Shown here piece by piece: positions 53,880-63,545 of a stretch of 64,000 nucleotides of DNA (the first letter of the stretch is position 1; each line of letters starts with the position of its first letter). Origin of the DNA: Flavobacterium magnum. GTDB lineage: Bacteria > Bacteroidota > Bacteroidia > Flavobacteriales > Flavobacteriaceae. The notes beneath the pieces were generated by a model. The model was given only the letters and a program-made list of their open reading frames with translations, searched no databases and was not told the origin of the DNA. The position numbers and the translations under genes are program-made. The stretch is taken from NCBI RefSeq assembly GCF_003055625.1, contig NZ_CP028811.1, forward strand, positions 1,736,001 to 1,800,000. The letters are read 5' to 3'.

Positions 53880-54998
53880 ATGGAACAGCATACTAAAAAA
53901 GGATTTTTCTTCAAGCCTTACGACGCGCCATTGCTGTCGCCTTTCGATAAACTTTTTGGTATTTTTAAAGAGCTGATCACCCATACTTCGGGTGATTTCG
54001 ATGAGGCGATCGATTGGCTTCGGCAATTGGACGAGGAATATAAACTCACTGACGACGCCTATACCATTGATGACTTCATCGAAGATTTAAAGAAGAAGGG
54101 ATACATCCGCGAAGTGCTTAAAGACGACGGTACCTCAGGAACCGGCATCACCGCGAAGACCGAACGCGCAATCCGTCAGCAGGCACTGGATCAGATTTTC
54201 GGCAATCTCAACAAATCGGGTAGGGGGAATCACGGCACGAAGTATTCGAGCAGCGGCGATGAGCTGACGGGGGAATTCCGGGCCTATGCCTTCGGCGATG
54301 CCTTGGACAGTATATCGGTAACCGAGAGCCTGCGCAACGCACAAATCAATAATGGCCTAGATCATTTCCAACTCACCGAAAATGACCTGGTCGTTGAGGA
54401 TGCACAGTTCAAAGCCCAGATGAGTACCATCCTGATGATTGACATCAGCCACAGTATGATCCTGTATGGCGAAGACAGGATTACCCCGGCGAAGAAAGTA
54501 GCCATGGCTTTGGCAGAACTGATTACCACGCGCTATCCTAAGGATACCCTTGACATTCTGGTGTTTGGCAATGATGCGTGGCCGATTGCCATCAAGGATC
54601 TGCCTTACCTGAGGGTCGGGCCTTACCATACCAACACCGTCGCGGGTTTGCAATTGGCGATGGACATGCTGCGCCGGAAGCGCAACACCAACAAGCAGAT
54701 TTTTATGATTACCGATGGCAAGCCCAGCTGTGTGCGTGAAAAAGACGGCACCTACTACATGAACAGCAATGGGCTGGACGAATACATCACCGAGCAATGC
54801 TACAATCAGGCGGCGCAGGCGCGGAAATTGCACATCCCGATCACCACTTTTATGATTGCCAGCGACCCGTACCTGCAGCAGTTCGTCAATAAATTTACCG
54901 AAGCCAACCAGGGGAAGGCGTTCTATACCGGACTCAAAGGCCTCGGGGAAATGATTTTTGCCGATTATGAGACGAACCGGAAGAAGAAAATCAATTGA
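53880..54998 (+). CDS. VWA-domain protein, partner of the AAA ATPase
   Basis: A 372-aa protein from the ATG at 53880. An upstream TTG at 53874 would add only two residues. The N-terminal part (about 1-180) is helical and charged (FEAIDWLRQ-like, TEKAIRQQALDQIF). The C-terminal von Willebrand A domain has the MIDAS DISHS motif at 188-192, then T in ITTRYPKDTLDILVFGNDA, and a later MITDGKPSC aspartate. VWA/MoxR-type pairs work as metal-chelatase-like or chaperone complexes that remodel or load cofactors into target proteins. The target cannot be read here. The AAA ATPase gene follows 145 bases downstream. Confidence 0.88.
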   Translation: MEQHTKKGFFFKPYDAPLLSPFDKLFGIFKELITHTSGDFDEAIDWLRQLDEEYKLTDDAYTIDDFIEDLKKKGYIREVLKDDGTSGTGITAKTERAIRQQALDQIFGNLNKSGRGNHGTKYSSSGDELTGEFRAYAFGDALDSISVTESLRNAQINNGLDHFQLTENDLVVEDAQFKAQMSTILMIDISHSMILYGEDRITPAKKVAMALAELITTRYPKDTLDILVFGNDAWPIAIKDLPYLRVGPYHTNTVAGLQLAMDMLRRKRNTNKQIFMITDGKPSCVREKDGTYYMNSNGLDEYITEQCYNQAAQARKLHIPITTFMIASDPYLQQFVNKFTEANQGKAFYTGLKGLGEMIFADYETNRKKKIN

Positions 54999-55143
54999 TT
55001 TGATAATAACTCACAACATAGCAACATAGTGCTGCCGGAACCGGTGTCCGCGGACTTATCCAGACACGCTATCCTAAATGAAATGCCACAACCATTCAAA
55101 TGAGACCTGTGTTTCTGTTTGGTTAAAAAATAAAAAAAGTAAC

Positions 55144-56607
55144 ATGAATATAGAAAACACCACCACACTCGTAGCCTTAAAACAATCAGGCTATACCTCC
55201 AAAAGCATCAAAGACGAACTGCGCGACAACCTGCGCCTCAGGATAAAATCAGGACAGCCTGTTTTTGAAGGCGTGTATGGTTTTGAGAATACAGTCATCC
55301 CTGAACTGGAGCGCGCCATCTTATCACGCCACAACATCAACCTGTTGGGGCTAAGGGGTCAGGCGAAAACGCGGCTGGCCCGTAAAATGGTCGGACTGCT
55401 TGACGAATACATCCCCATCGTCGCAGGCTCTGAAATCAATGACGATCCGCTTGAACCCATTTCGCGCTTTGCCAAAGACCTCATTGCCGAAAAGGGTGAC
55501 GACACCCCCATTGCCTGGGTACACCGATCTGACCGCTTTTTTGAAAAGCTGGCCACACCTGATGTTACCGTTGCCGATCTTATCGGGGATGTTGATCCCA
55601 TTAAAGCGGCCAACCTGAAACTATCCTATGCCGATGACCGTGTGATTCACTTCGGTATGATCCCAAGAGCGAACCGCTGCATTTTTGTCATCAACGAATT
55701 GCCCGACCTGCAGGCGCGTATCCAGGTGGCGTTGTTCAACATCCTGCAGGAAGGCGACGTCCAGATCCGTGGATTTAAGATCAGGATGCCCCTTGATATG
55801 CAGTTTGTATTCACCGCGAATCCTGAAGATTATACGAACCGCGGGAACATCGTTACCCCTTTGAAAGACCGTATCGGCTCCCAGATCCTGACGCATTATC
55901 CTGAAACGTTAGCCGTGGCCCGCAGCATTACGCAGCAGGAAGCCAGGCTGGATGCGCAACAGGCAGGGGCTGTTTTGGTGCCTGCACTCGCCAAAGACTT
56001 ACTCGAGCAAATCAGTTTTGAGGCACGCGAAAGCGAATATATCGATGCCAAAAGCGGCGTGAGTGCGCGTATGAGCATCACGGCCTATCAAAACCTGATC
56101 AGTACCGCCGAACGCAGGGCATTGCTGGCAGGGACTGACACCACCACGGTACGCCTGTCCGACTTTATGGGGATTATCCCGTCGATTACCGGAAAAGTGG
56201 AACTTGTGTACGAGGGCGAACAGGAAGGCGCGGCCGTAGTGGCACAGCACCTCATAAGCGATGCGATTCATACGCTGTTCCCTGGGTATTTTCCTAAAAT
56301 AGAAAAGCTTGAACGCGATGCCACTGCGAGTCCGTATGCGCCATTGCTCGAATGGTTTTTTACCGAAACGGGTTTCGAGCTCCTCGACGATGCGACGGAT
56401 GACGCCTACAAACAACAACTGGATGCCGTTGCGCCATTGGAAGCCTTACTGCAGAAATACCAGCCCGGCTGCCTGCCCGAAGAAAAATATTTCTTCAAGG
56501 AATTCCTGCTCTGGGGGCTGGTGGAATATGAGAAACTGAGCAAGGACCGGATTGCGGTGGGGTATCAGTTTAAGGATCTGTACAGCAATTACATCAACAA
56601 GCTGTAA
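55144..56607 (+). CDS. MoxR/magnesium-chelatase-like AAA ATPase
   Basis: A 487-aa protein starting at the ATG at 55144 (MNIENTTTLVALK). An in-frame start at 55078 adds an unlikely cysteine-rich leader. It has a Walker A-like GLRGQAKTR (69-77), an insert around SEINDDPLEPISRFAKDL, a Walker B CIFVINELPDL (179-189), and sensor 1 FVFTANPEDYTNRG with an arginine finger region LKDRIGSQIL. The C-terminal lid is helical. It resembles magnesium chelatase ChlI-type ATPases and works with the VWA protein encoded just upstream. The usual order is ATPase first, and here it is reversed. Confidence 0.9.
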   Translation: MNIENTTTLVALKQSGYTSKSIKDELRDNLRLRIKSGQPVFEGVYGFENTVIPELERAILSRHNINLLGLRGQAKTRLARKMVGLLDEYIPIVAGSEINDDPLEPISRFAKDLIAEKGDDTPIAWVHRSDRFFEKLATPDVTVADLIGDVDPIKAANLKLSYADDRVIHFGMIPRANRCIFVINELPDLQARIQVALFNILQEGDVQIRGFKIRMPLDMQFVFTANPEDYTNRGNIVTPLKDRIGSQILTHYPETLAVARSITQQEARLDAQQAGAVLVPALAKDLLEQISFEARESEYIDAKSGVSARMSITAYQNLISTAERRALLAGTDTTTVRLSDFMGIIPSITGKVELVYEGEQEGAAVVAQHLISDAIHTLFPGYFPKIEKLERDATASPYAPLLEWFFTETGFELLDDATDDAYKQQLDAVAPLEALLQKYQPGCLPEEKYFFKEFLLWGLVEYEKLSKDRIAVGYQFKDLYSNYINKL

Positions 56608-56630
56608 CTTAATTTATACGATTGGATGAA

Positions 56631-56661
56631 GGAACCCGGAGCGTAAGGCTTCGGGTTTTTC
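56631..56661 (+). terminator. Rho-independent terminator of the VWA/AAA operon
   Basis: AACCCG (56633-56638) pairs with CGGGTT (56652-56657), followed by TTT. Confidence 0.8.
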
Positions 56662-56736
56662 AATGACGAGAAGTTTTTTTTCGGAAGAAAATGTTTGGAC
56701 ACTTTCATCGGGTACACGATTCGCTTACAAAAGTGC

Positions 56737-59583
56737 CTACTCCCCAAAAAAAGTATCGACAAAACTCCTGAATTTCAATAGCAGTGTTTCTCCAATTGTT
56801 TTCCGATGGAGGACGGAAGGCTGGCTTTCCAGCGTCTCAATCACCTCTTGTGTGGTCGGTGTCCGTTGGGAAAACAGGTAGTTCTCAACCAACATTTTTA
56901 ACTTGTCACCATCGAGCTGCTCCTGTGCTACAAACTGGTCAAACGCCTTTTGCTTTTCAGCATCCATAAAGCTTTCGAACTGCTCTTCGATGCTGTCATC
57001 CGCAATCAACGGCAAATTCTCTGTAATGAATTTCTCGATAAGTTCCCGCTTGCTCCTCAACCTGACATCGCCGGCAACTAAATCGAGGATTTCTTTCTGC
57101 TTGCGCTGTTTTTCTTCGAGCGACATAGCGTTCAGTTTCGCCAATAGGTTCAGGATGTATGCGACCGTGATGTCATCGCGGTGGATTAATTCCAACTCAA
57201 AATCGACTTCATCAAGCACCGATACTTTTTCCTTGGAAGTCCTGACCTTATCATACAAATCCAGGTACTTACTCTTATAATCCTCAAACTGCTGTTCTTC
57301 GATGTCAAGGTCGTCAAAAGTAAAATCAGCATAGGAAGCAATCACGTTGCGCAGTCTGAGCAACTCCCGGAACGCCTTGATAAATTCCAGCTCCTGATCC
57401 TCGCTGGCCAAATCGTCTACCGAATCCACCGCAGGTGCAATAGCCAAAAGCTTGTCATAAGCGGCATTAAAATCATCCACATAGTTCACATACGGCTTCA
57501 TGATAATAATCTCCTTCGCCTCCTTGTTCGAGAACAGCGCAATGGCATCATCAGTAGCCTTTTTAAGATTGCGGAACACAACCACATTGCCTTGTGACTT
57601 CTTCTGCCCATATATCCTGTTGGTGCGCGAGTAGGCCTGTATCAGTCCATGGTAACGGAGATTTTTGTCCACAAACAGCGTGTTTAAGCTCTTGCTGTCA
57701 AATCCGGTCAGGAACATGTTTACCACAAAAAGCAGGTCGATCTTCCGCTTCCTGACCCTATCCGACACATCCTTATAGTAGTTGTAAAAGGAATCACTGT
57801 CCTTCGTCGTATAATTGGTTTGGTAATCCTTATTGTATTCCCCGATGTAGGCTTCTAGCTTATCGCGCGTGTGGTAAGATGCATAAGGTTTTCCTCCCGG
57901 GTCGGCAATCACATCGAAGTCCTGAAAATCCATGGCTCCGAATTCCTCTTTATCATCCTCATTGGCACCATAGCTAAAGATAGTAGCCGTGTTCAGGTCA
58001 TGCCGGCCCTCCTGCTTCAGACGCCTGAAAATATCGTAGTACTTGATCAGCAGCTCCACGCTGCTCACGCAGAACATCGCCGTAAATTGCCCGCGATGCG
58101 TCTTGACAGGATGTTGCTGTATGATGTAGTCTGCAATCTTCTCCAACCGTTGCGGACTCTCCATGAGTTCCTGCGTGTCTATGGCTTCAACTTCAATGTC
58201 GATTTCGTTTCGCGAACCGTCTTTCTCGCGGTACTTCCCAACGTATTCTACCGAGAACCGCAGTACATTCTCATCCTTAATGGCATCAGTGATAACATAC
58301 TGGTGCAGCTTCTCGTCGAACAGCGCTGCCGTCGTATGCTTCTTTCCCGCTTTGGAAACCGCATTGTCTACAAAGATTGGTGTACCTGTAAATCCAAACA
58401 TCTGGTAATTGCTGAAATACGCCTTAATCTTTTTATGCGTATCACCAAACTGCGAGCGGTGGCACTCATCAAAAATAAACACGACCTTCCTGTCTTTGAG
58501 CTTGTCCATCGTCTTCAGGTGCTGCTCCTTGGTCACTGCCGTATACAATTTCTGTATCGTTGTGACGATGAGGCGCGTACTGTCATCCGCAAACTGGCTG
58601 ACCAGCGATTTGGTATTATGTGTACCATCCACACTGCCCGGCGAAAACTCATTAAACTCTTTGGAAGTCTGGTAATCCAGGTCACGGCGGTCCACACAAA
58701 ACACCACCTTATCCACTTTAGGCAGTTTCGACAGGATCTGGCTGGCCTTGAATGAAGTCAGCGTCTTTCCCGATCCGGTCGTATGCCAGATATAACCATT
58801 CCTGTTCGTAGTCTTCACCCGTTCAATGATCTTCTCTACGGCGAAGTACTGGTACGGCCGCAGCACCATGAGTGCCTTGTCGGTCTCGTGCAGCACAATG
58901 TACTTGGTGATCATCTTGGACAAATGGCACTTTTCTAGAAAGCTATTCGTAAAGTCGGCGAGTTGCGAAATCCGCTTGTTGTTTTCATCGGTCCAGTAAA
59001 ACGTCTGCTTAAAGTCGGGTTGCTGTCCTGTGAAGTTGCTGAAGTATTTCGTATTCACGCCATTACTGATGACGAACAGCTGTATGAAGTTAAACAGCCC
59101 CAGCGACGCGCCAAAAGAGTGCTTGCTGTACCGGCTGATCTGGTTGTACGCCTCTTTCATTTCGAGCCCACGGCGCTTCAATTCAATCTGCACCATTGGT
59201 ATCCCGTTAATCAGCAGCGTCACATCATAGCGGTTCTTAAAACTGCCTTCCATCGTGACCTGGTTGGTAACCTGGTACTGGTTCTGGCACCAGTGCTCCA
59301 TATTCAGGAACTCGACATACACGACTTCGTTGCTGTCATTGCGGAAAGCAAACCGATCCCGCAGCAGTTTGGCCTTCTCAAATACATTATTCGTCTTGGT
59401 CAGGTGGTTCAGGATCTGCTGGAAATCGGTATCAGAAAAACGTTTGTTATTGTGTTTTTCCAACTGCGTCTTTAGGTTCGCGAGCAAATCCTTTTCATCT
59501 CGGATATACGCCTTGTCATAGCCATTGGCTACAAGCTGGGCGATAAGGTTTTGTTCGAGGATCTGTTCGGATTGGGAGGTCAT
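56737..59583 (-). CDS. hsdR: Type I restriction endonuclease subunit R
   Basis: A 948-aa motor and nuclease subunit. The N-terminal PD-(D/E)xK nuclease has D120 in YDVTLLING and E134-x-K136 in VQIELKRRG. The superfamily 2 helicase/translocase has motif I TTGSGKT (268-274), VFCVDRRDLDYQT, DECHRSQFG (motif II, 372-380), MFGFTGTP and a C-terminal helicase lobe with YSRTNRI. The C-terminal tail is helical. It translocates DNA and cuts unmodified targets with its M and S partners, which are not in the window but may lie beyond the right edge. Its ATG lies five bases after the stop of the T9SS gene upstream, an odd partner. Confidence 0.95.
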   Translation of the reverse strand: MTSQSEQILEQNLIAQLVANGYDKAYIRDEKDLLANLKTQLEKHNNKRFSDTDFQQILNHLTKTNNVFEKAKLLRDRFAFRNDSNEVVYVEFLNMEHWCQNQYQVTNQVTMEGSFKNRYDVTLLINGIPMVQIELKRRGLEMKEAYNQISRYSKHSFGASLGLFNFIQLFVISNGVNTKYFSNFTGQQPDFKQTFYWTDENNKRISQLADFTNSFLEKCHLSKMITKYIVLHETDKALMVLRPYQYFAVEKIIERVKTTNRNGYIWHTTGSGKTLTSFKASQILSKLPKVDKVVFCVDRRDLDYQTSKEFNEFSPGSVDGTHNTKSLVSQFADDSTRLIVTTIQKLYTAVTKEQHLKTMDKLKDRKVVFIFDECHRSQFGDTHKKIKAYFSNYQMFGFTGTPIFVDNAVSKAGKKHTTAALFDEKLHQYVITDAIKDENVLRFSVEYVGKYREKDGSRNEIDIEVEAIDTQELMESPQRLEKIADYIIQQHPVKTHRGQFTAMFCVSSVELLIKYYDIFRRLKQEGRHDLNTATIFSYGANEDDKEEFGAMDFQDFDVIADPGGKPYASYHTRDKLEAYIGEYNKDYQTNYTTKDSDSFYNYYKDVSDRVRKRKIDLLFVVNMFLTGFDSKSLNTLFVDKNLRYHGLIQAYSRTNRIYGQKKSQGNVVVFRNLKKATDDAIALFSNKEAKEIIIMKPYVNYVDDFNAAYDKLLAIAPAVDSVDDLASEDQELEFIKAFRELLRLRNVIASYADFTFDDLDIEEQQFEDYKSKYLDLYDKVRTSKEKVSVLDEVDFELELIHRDDITVAYILNLLAKLNAMSLEEKQRKQKEILDLVAGDVRLRSKRELIEKFITENLPLIADDSIEEQFESFMDAEKQKAFDQFVAQEQLDGDKLKMLVENYLFSQRTPTTQEVIETLESQPSVLHRKTIGETLLLKFRSFVDTFFGE

Positions 59584-59588
59584 TTATA

Positions 59589-62500
59589 TTATCTTTTAAG
59601 GCTGAAGTGGCCGCGTTCCACTTTCCCGTTCGAACGTGTGACCACAAACCAGTAATCATCAGCCGGCAATTCGGCTCCGTTATACTTCCCATCCCAATGC
59701 CCATTGTATGGCATCTGGTGAATCAGCTTTCCATACCGGTCAAATATACGTACGTTTAATAGAGGCTCGAGAACTGAAAATTTAACCTGCCAATAATCAT
59801 TATATCCATCACCATTGGGCGTAAAAAACCTCGGATACATCAACAGCACTATATCTTGCGACACCACACCGCAACCGTTCTTATCGCGAACATAAACCGT
59901 ATAAATACCACTGGGAACTCCGTCGAAAACATTTTGGTCCTGGAAACCTGTACCATCTATCGAATATTCGTAATCTCCGCTTCCGGCAGCCAGAACCGTA
60001 ATTGTATTTTCGTCATCACTCCAATCTTGGACAGTCACGTCGTTAATCACCGCCACGTCAGATTTTACGACACTGAAGCTTTTCGTGTCACTACACACTA
60101 CACTGCCATGTACTGTTGCTACGCTGACAGTAAACGGGCCGGTATCCGAAACTCTAATCGTACGCGTAGTTTCCCCGCCTGACCACATGTAGCTGTTAAA
60201 TCCGGGTCCCGCGTCGATGGTAATTTCTGTATTTTCACATATCGGCACAATATCAGGCAATTGGATTACAGGCATCGCCACCACCGTTAACGACAGTTGA
60301 ACAACCTGCGAACATCCATTGGCTGACGTAATCCTCACGTAGATATCGTTGACGCCTAACGACAATGGATATTGCGAAGGTGTATTAATCTGGTCCGATG
60401 TGCTGAGAAGTTCCGCACCTGCCTGCGAATGATAATAGGTAAAAGTAGCATTTGAGATATCCGACAGTAATTGTTGATTGTAATCACTTAGGTCAATTAC
60501 TTCAGTTCCGTCGTTCAGGTCATCACAGATGAAATTGTGATAATCATTGGCATTAAGCGTGGTAATAAGCGCTACGGCAATCGGTATCCTGCCAATGCTT
60601 TCACAATTATTCAGCGTTTGTGAGGCATAATAAATACTTCCGTTTGTAAGCGAAGTACTGGCAGGTAAAGCCGTACCGCCTGAAGCCGAAAGGTACCATT
60701 GTATACCGCTTCCCGTCACAGCTAGATCACTAAGCACCGGATTCTGAACGGAGCAAAAGCTTTGAGGGCTTGTGGCGACAGGCACAGATGTAGCATACAC
60801 ATGAACGGTTACCGCAACCCGTAAACTTTCGCAGTTATTAATCTCCTGCGAGGCATAATAGGTAACGCCGTCCTGTATTAAAGGATTTCCGCTAATAATA
60901 TTTCCTCCCGTAACAGAATCATACCATCTTATATTTTGCCCTGCAACCCCAAGATTACTGATTGTTGCGGCATCTTGCATGCAAAATGACTGTGGTGACG
61001 CAGCCACGGGTTCCGGAGTACTATTGATGGTAACCTGCACCGAAGTTCTTGGGCTTTCGCAGCCTATAAATTGTGATACAAAATAAATCGTGTTATTTTG
61101 CAATGGTGTTGTAGCCGACAAAGCAGCAGTGCTCGTAGCGGTTTGATACCATTTAAGATTTTGCCCGGTAGCCACAAGGTCAGATATTTTAGCCGACTCA
61201 CTTTCGCAGAAAGTCTGGTCAACCGCAACAGGGGGTGCAGGTGTAGGCAGTATACTGACTGTGACAGCCATTCTTGGACTTTCAGGGCAGGAGCCTATTT
61301 GCCTTGACACATAATACACGTGGCCATCCACTAACAGGGTCGTACCCGTCAACGGTGTAATTGCTGTTGGCGCATCATACCAATGCGTGGTTTGGGAATA
61401 AGGGGTTAAATTACTGATGGTTGCATTTTGTGAGTTGCAGAATTGCTGCGTCGGGCTTGCCGCAGGCATAGCAGGATTACAGGGCCCCAGTTTCTGTATA
61501 AACCCATTGTAATTGTAAGTAGCAGGATTGAGCGAATCCAGTGATGTGTAAGAAGTTGGCGAAGGATCAAAATCGCAGACCCTGTTATATTCTCCTACCA
61601 AATAGTTTTCGTCATCCACTACAGCAATTTTCCTTATCCTGAATTTATCGCAGATATTATACGGAGTCTGCAATGGGAGTTCCTGCCCAAATTTAATAAC
61701 GCTTTGAAAATTACGGTTCTCGTCATACTTAAGCAGGAAAGCATCGCCAAAATAGCCGGAGTTCAGGACGTTCGTATTTGCGGAAGCGTCAAAGTCCATG
61801 GTTCCGTGATACCAGCCACCAAAAGTGTACCTGCCGGCAGCGTCTACATTGATTGCGCTAAACGAAAATCCGTCAGTATTATTCACTATCCCAAAGCGCT
61901 TAACTTCAACAAAATTGCCATCGAGGTCCATGAAAAGCATGAATTGGCATCTTCCGCTTACAATCGCATTATTGGCAGACAAATCAACATCAATATCGGT
62001 CGTGGTATAGTAGGTTTTGTCACCCAGAATAACAATTCCGTTATCTGACACTTTATAAGCCAACGGCTCATGGTGATCGAACTCCTTTTCCCACAAGGTG
62101 GCTTTGGTGGCACCATCGATATTGTAAAGGATATAATTGGAGGACTTAGGCAGGATAAGGTTAATATTGTCATCCGGCCTGACCTGAAGCATGGAATAAT
62201 CATTATGATGGACATCGATTTGCTTGGTCCAGATAAAGTTTCCTGCCGGATCAAGCTTCATGACATAATTCCCAATACCCGTGATGCTTAAGTTGAGATC
62301 AGGATTGGAAGCGCTTAACGTAATATTATTCGTGAAATACCCAGATATAAACATATTGTTCTGGCTGTCAAGGTCAAATGAATCCGCAGAGATGTTGTTG
62401 TTATTTCCATAGTTTCGGGGAATGGAAACAGTAGACAAAATAGTACCATCGGGGGATATCTTGTAAATCTCAAAAAAACCGTTGATGACATTTTGCGTTG

Positions 62501-62897
62501 GATGATGATGCTGTATGGTTAACATCGCATAGATATTCCCATCAGTACCAATCTTGATGTCAATGGCATGATCGCCTCGCCGGTAGTCCCCGAACATGTG
62601 CCCCCAGAGATAATTACCATCCGCATCCAGCTTCAGGAGGTATGTAGCCCCGAGATTCTGGATATTAAAATTGTCTATAATATCTACACCGTCAGGCGTG
62701 GGATCCATATCAAAAGTATACGACTCCGTATCGCCCAATATATAACTGTTTTGGTCATCATCAACGGCCTGCCCGATAATAAAGTCATCGTATTCATATT
62801 GATTGCCCCTGACCTCCCGTACCCATGCGAAATTTTGGGCACCTGAAGAAAATGGGAAAGCCAGCAGGCAGGAAAATAAAAAGTAAACTTGCTTCAT
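59589..62897 (-). CDS. 1102-aa secreted protein with Ig-like repeats and T9SS type B tail
   Basis: The signal peptide ends near SGAQ (residue 20). The N-terminal part (about 21-475) is a beta-propeller-like region of the SBBP type, with repeats such as TYLLKLDADGNYLW, YVMKLDPAGNFIWTKQ and FLLKYDENRNF. Four Ig-like repeats (about 485-790) of the same family as the nine in the 3635-aa protein share C, WY, YYASQ and NCES. More beta domains follow. The tail (about 1015-1102) is the gliding-motility-associated type B domain: YPRFFTPNGDGYNDYWQV, then IFDRYGKLIHQM, WDGKYNG and YWFVVT. It is probably exported to the surface. It lies inside the restriction locus, between hsdR and its duplicated fragment. 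Confidence 0.88.
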   Translation of the reverse strand: MKQVYFLFSCLLAFPFSSGAQNFAWVREVRGNQYEYDDFIIGQAVDDDQNSYILGDTESYTFDMDPTPDGVDIIDNFNIQNLGATYLLKLDADGNYLWGHMFGDYRRGDHAIDIKIGTDGNIYAMLTIQHHHPTQNVINGFFEIYKISPDGTILSTVSIPRNYGNNNNISADSFDLDSQNNMFISGYFTNNITLSASNPDLNLSITGIGNYVMKLDPAGNFIWTKQIDVHHNDYSMLQVRPDDNINLILPKSSNYILYNIDGATKATLWEKEFDHHEPLAYKVSDNGIVILGDKTYYTTTDIDVDLSANNAIVSGRCQFMLFMDLDGNFVEVKRFGIVNNTDGFSFSAINVDAAGRYTFGGWYHGTMDFDASANTNVLNSGYFGDAFLLKYDENRNFQSVIKFGQELPLQTPYNICDKFRIRKIAVVDDENYLVGEYNRVCDFDPSPTSYTSLDSLNPATYNYNGFIQKLGPCNPAMPAASPTQQFCNSQNATISNLTPYSQTTHWYDAPTAITPLTGTTLLVDGHVYYVSRQIGSCPESPRMAVTVSILPTPAPPVAVDQTFCESESAKISDLVATGQNLKWYQTATSTAALSATTPLQNNTIYFVSQFIGCESPRTSVQVTINSTPEPVAASPQSFCMQDAATISNLGVAGQNIRWYDSVTGGNIISGNPLIQDGVTYYASQEINNCESLRVAVTVHVYATSVPVATSPQSFCSVQNPVLSDLAVTGSGIQWYLSASGGTALPASTSLTNGSIYYASQTLNNCESIGRIPIAVALITTLNANDYHNFICDDLNDGTEVIDLSDYNQQLLSDISNATFTYYHSQAGAELLSTSDQINTPSQYPLSLGVNDIYVRITSANGCSQVVQLSLTVVAMPVIQLPDIVPICENTEITIDAGPGFNSYMWSGGETTRTIRVSDTGPFTVSVATVHGSVVCSDTKSFSVVKSDVAVINDVTVQDWSDDENTITVLAAGSGDYEYSIDGTGFQDQNVFDGVPSGIYTVYVRDKNGCGVVSQDIVLLMYPRFFTPNGDGYNDYWQVKFSVLEPLLNVRIFDRYGKLIHQMPYNGHWDGKYNGAELPADDYWFVVTRSNGKVERGHFSLKR

Positions 62898-62924
62898 AAG
62901 CGACTTTAATTAAGCATTACAGCG

Positions 62925-62932
62925 CAAATATA
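62925..62932 (-). promoter_or_regulatory. Probable -7 element of the T9SS type B gene
   Basis: On the minus strand 62932-62925 reads TATATTTG, a full TAnnTTTG match, 27 bases upstream of the start codon. It shows the inserted gene carries its own promoter. Confidence 0.55.
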
Positions 62933-63025
62933 TTGGCTTTGTAACATAAAAAAAGAGACAAGGACTATTTTTGTTAAAAAGCACAAACGAAAGGTCATTT
63001 GGTGGATGTCCTGGTTTCTCTTTTT

Positions 63026-63127
63026 GCAGGCAAATCCTTTTCGTCCGGGATATAAACATCTCATGGCCATTGGCAACCAATTGGGCGATAAGGTTTTGTT
63101 AGGGGATTTGTTCGGATGGGAGGTCAT
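63026..63127 (-). pseudogene. Degenerate duplicate of the hsdR 5' end
   Basis: The 98 bases at 63030-63127 align with 59484-59583, the first codons of hsdR, at about 83% identity by eye (15 mismatches and 2 single-base gaps over 100 columns). The match includes the ATG, and both copies read GATAAGGTTTTGTT and TGGGAGGTCAT at corresponding places. One deletion frameshifts the copy right after the start, so the ORF read from it (MTSHPNKSPNKT...) is out of frame with HsdR. It is therefore a relic, not a gene. Confidence 0.8.
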
Positions 63128-63137
63128 GGGTTAATGA

Positions 63138-63539
63138 TCAGAGGTTCACATAATTTATTGGATTTGAATTACCACGAACAAAATAATGTTTGACAGACTT
63201 ATTCAAATATTTTCCCCTAACATCGGTGGGCGCTAAAAGTCCCTCAAATTCAAAGCGTTTGATAAGACTTTCTCTAGTATCTAAACCGCTGTTGCTTTTT
63301 ATACTCCTAGTAGTTATAGTTGTTCCCGCTGGATGGACACCAGTGATTTCATAAACTTCCCGAATAATGCCTTTGTATACAGCGATTCCATAGGTAGCTT
63401 TTTTAGCACGCTCAGGATTTAGTTTCCATCTGCCGCGTGTATATTCATAAAGCTCCTTATCCGTGAACCCGGATTGATATGCTTTATTAATCCTGATTAA
63501 AATCACTGGTTCTTGTATGTCAACTGACTGTACTTCCAT
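63138..63539 (-). CDS. 133-aa protein of a defence-associated PUA/EVE-like type (tentative)
   Basis: The sequence DIQEPVILIRINKAYQSGFT, then LYEYTRGRWKLNPERAKKAT, GIAVYKGIIREVYEI, FEFEGLLAPTDVRGKYLNKS and HYFVRGNSNPINYVNL is a pattern I recall from small proteins beside restriction systems and as a C-terminal domain of some endonucleases. A PUA/EVE-like fold is possible but I cannot confirm it. It reads toward the broken hsdR start (10 bases away), so in the ancestral order it probably directly preceded hsdR. The 95-aa gene starts 6 bases upstream. Confidence 0.6.
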   Translation of the reverse strand: MEVQSVDIQEPVILIRINKAYQSGFTDKELYEYTRGRWKLNPERAKKATYGIAVYKGIIREVYEITGVHPAGTTITTRSIKSNSGLDTRESLIKRFEFEGLLAPTDVRGKYLNKSVKHYFVRGNSNPINYVNL

Positions 63540-63545
63540 AAACTA

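Noticed and set aside
57871..58755. Plus-strand 294-codon ORF inside hsdR
   Set aside because: It is antisense to the conserved helicase core of HsdR, has no promoter or domain signature, and its residues are explained by codon bias of the real gene.
62906..63127. 73-codon minus-strand ORF before the T9SS type B gene
   Set aside because: Its first 36 codons are a frameshifted copy of the hsdR start. I list it as a pseudogene fragment rather than a gene.
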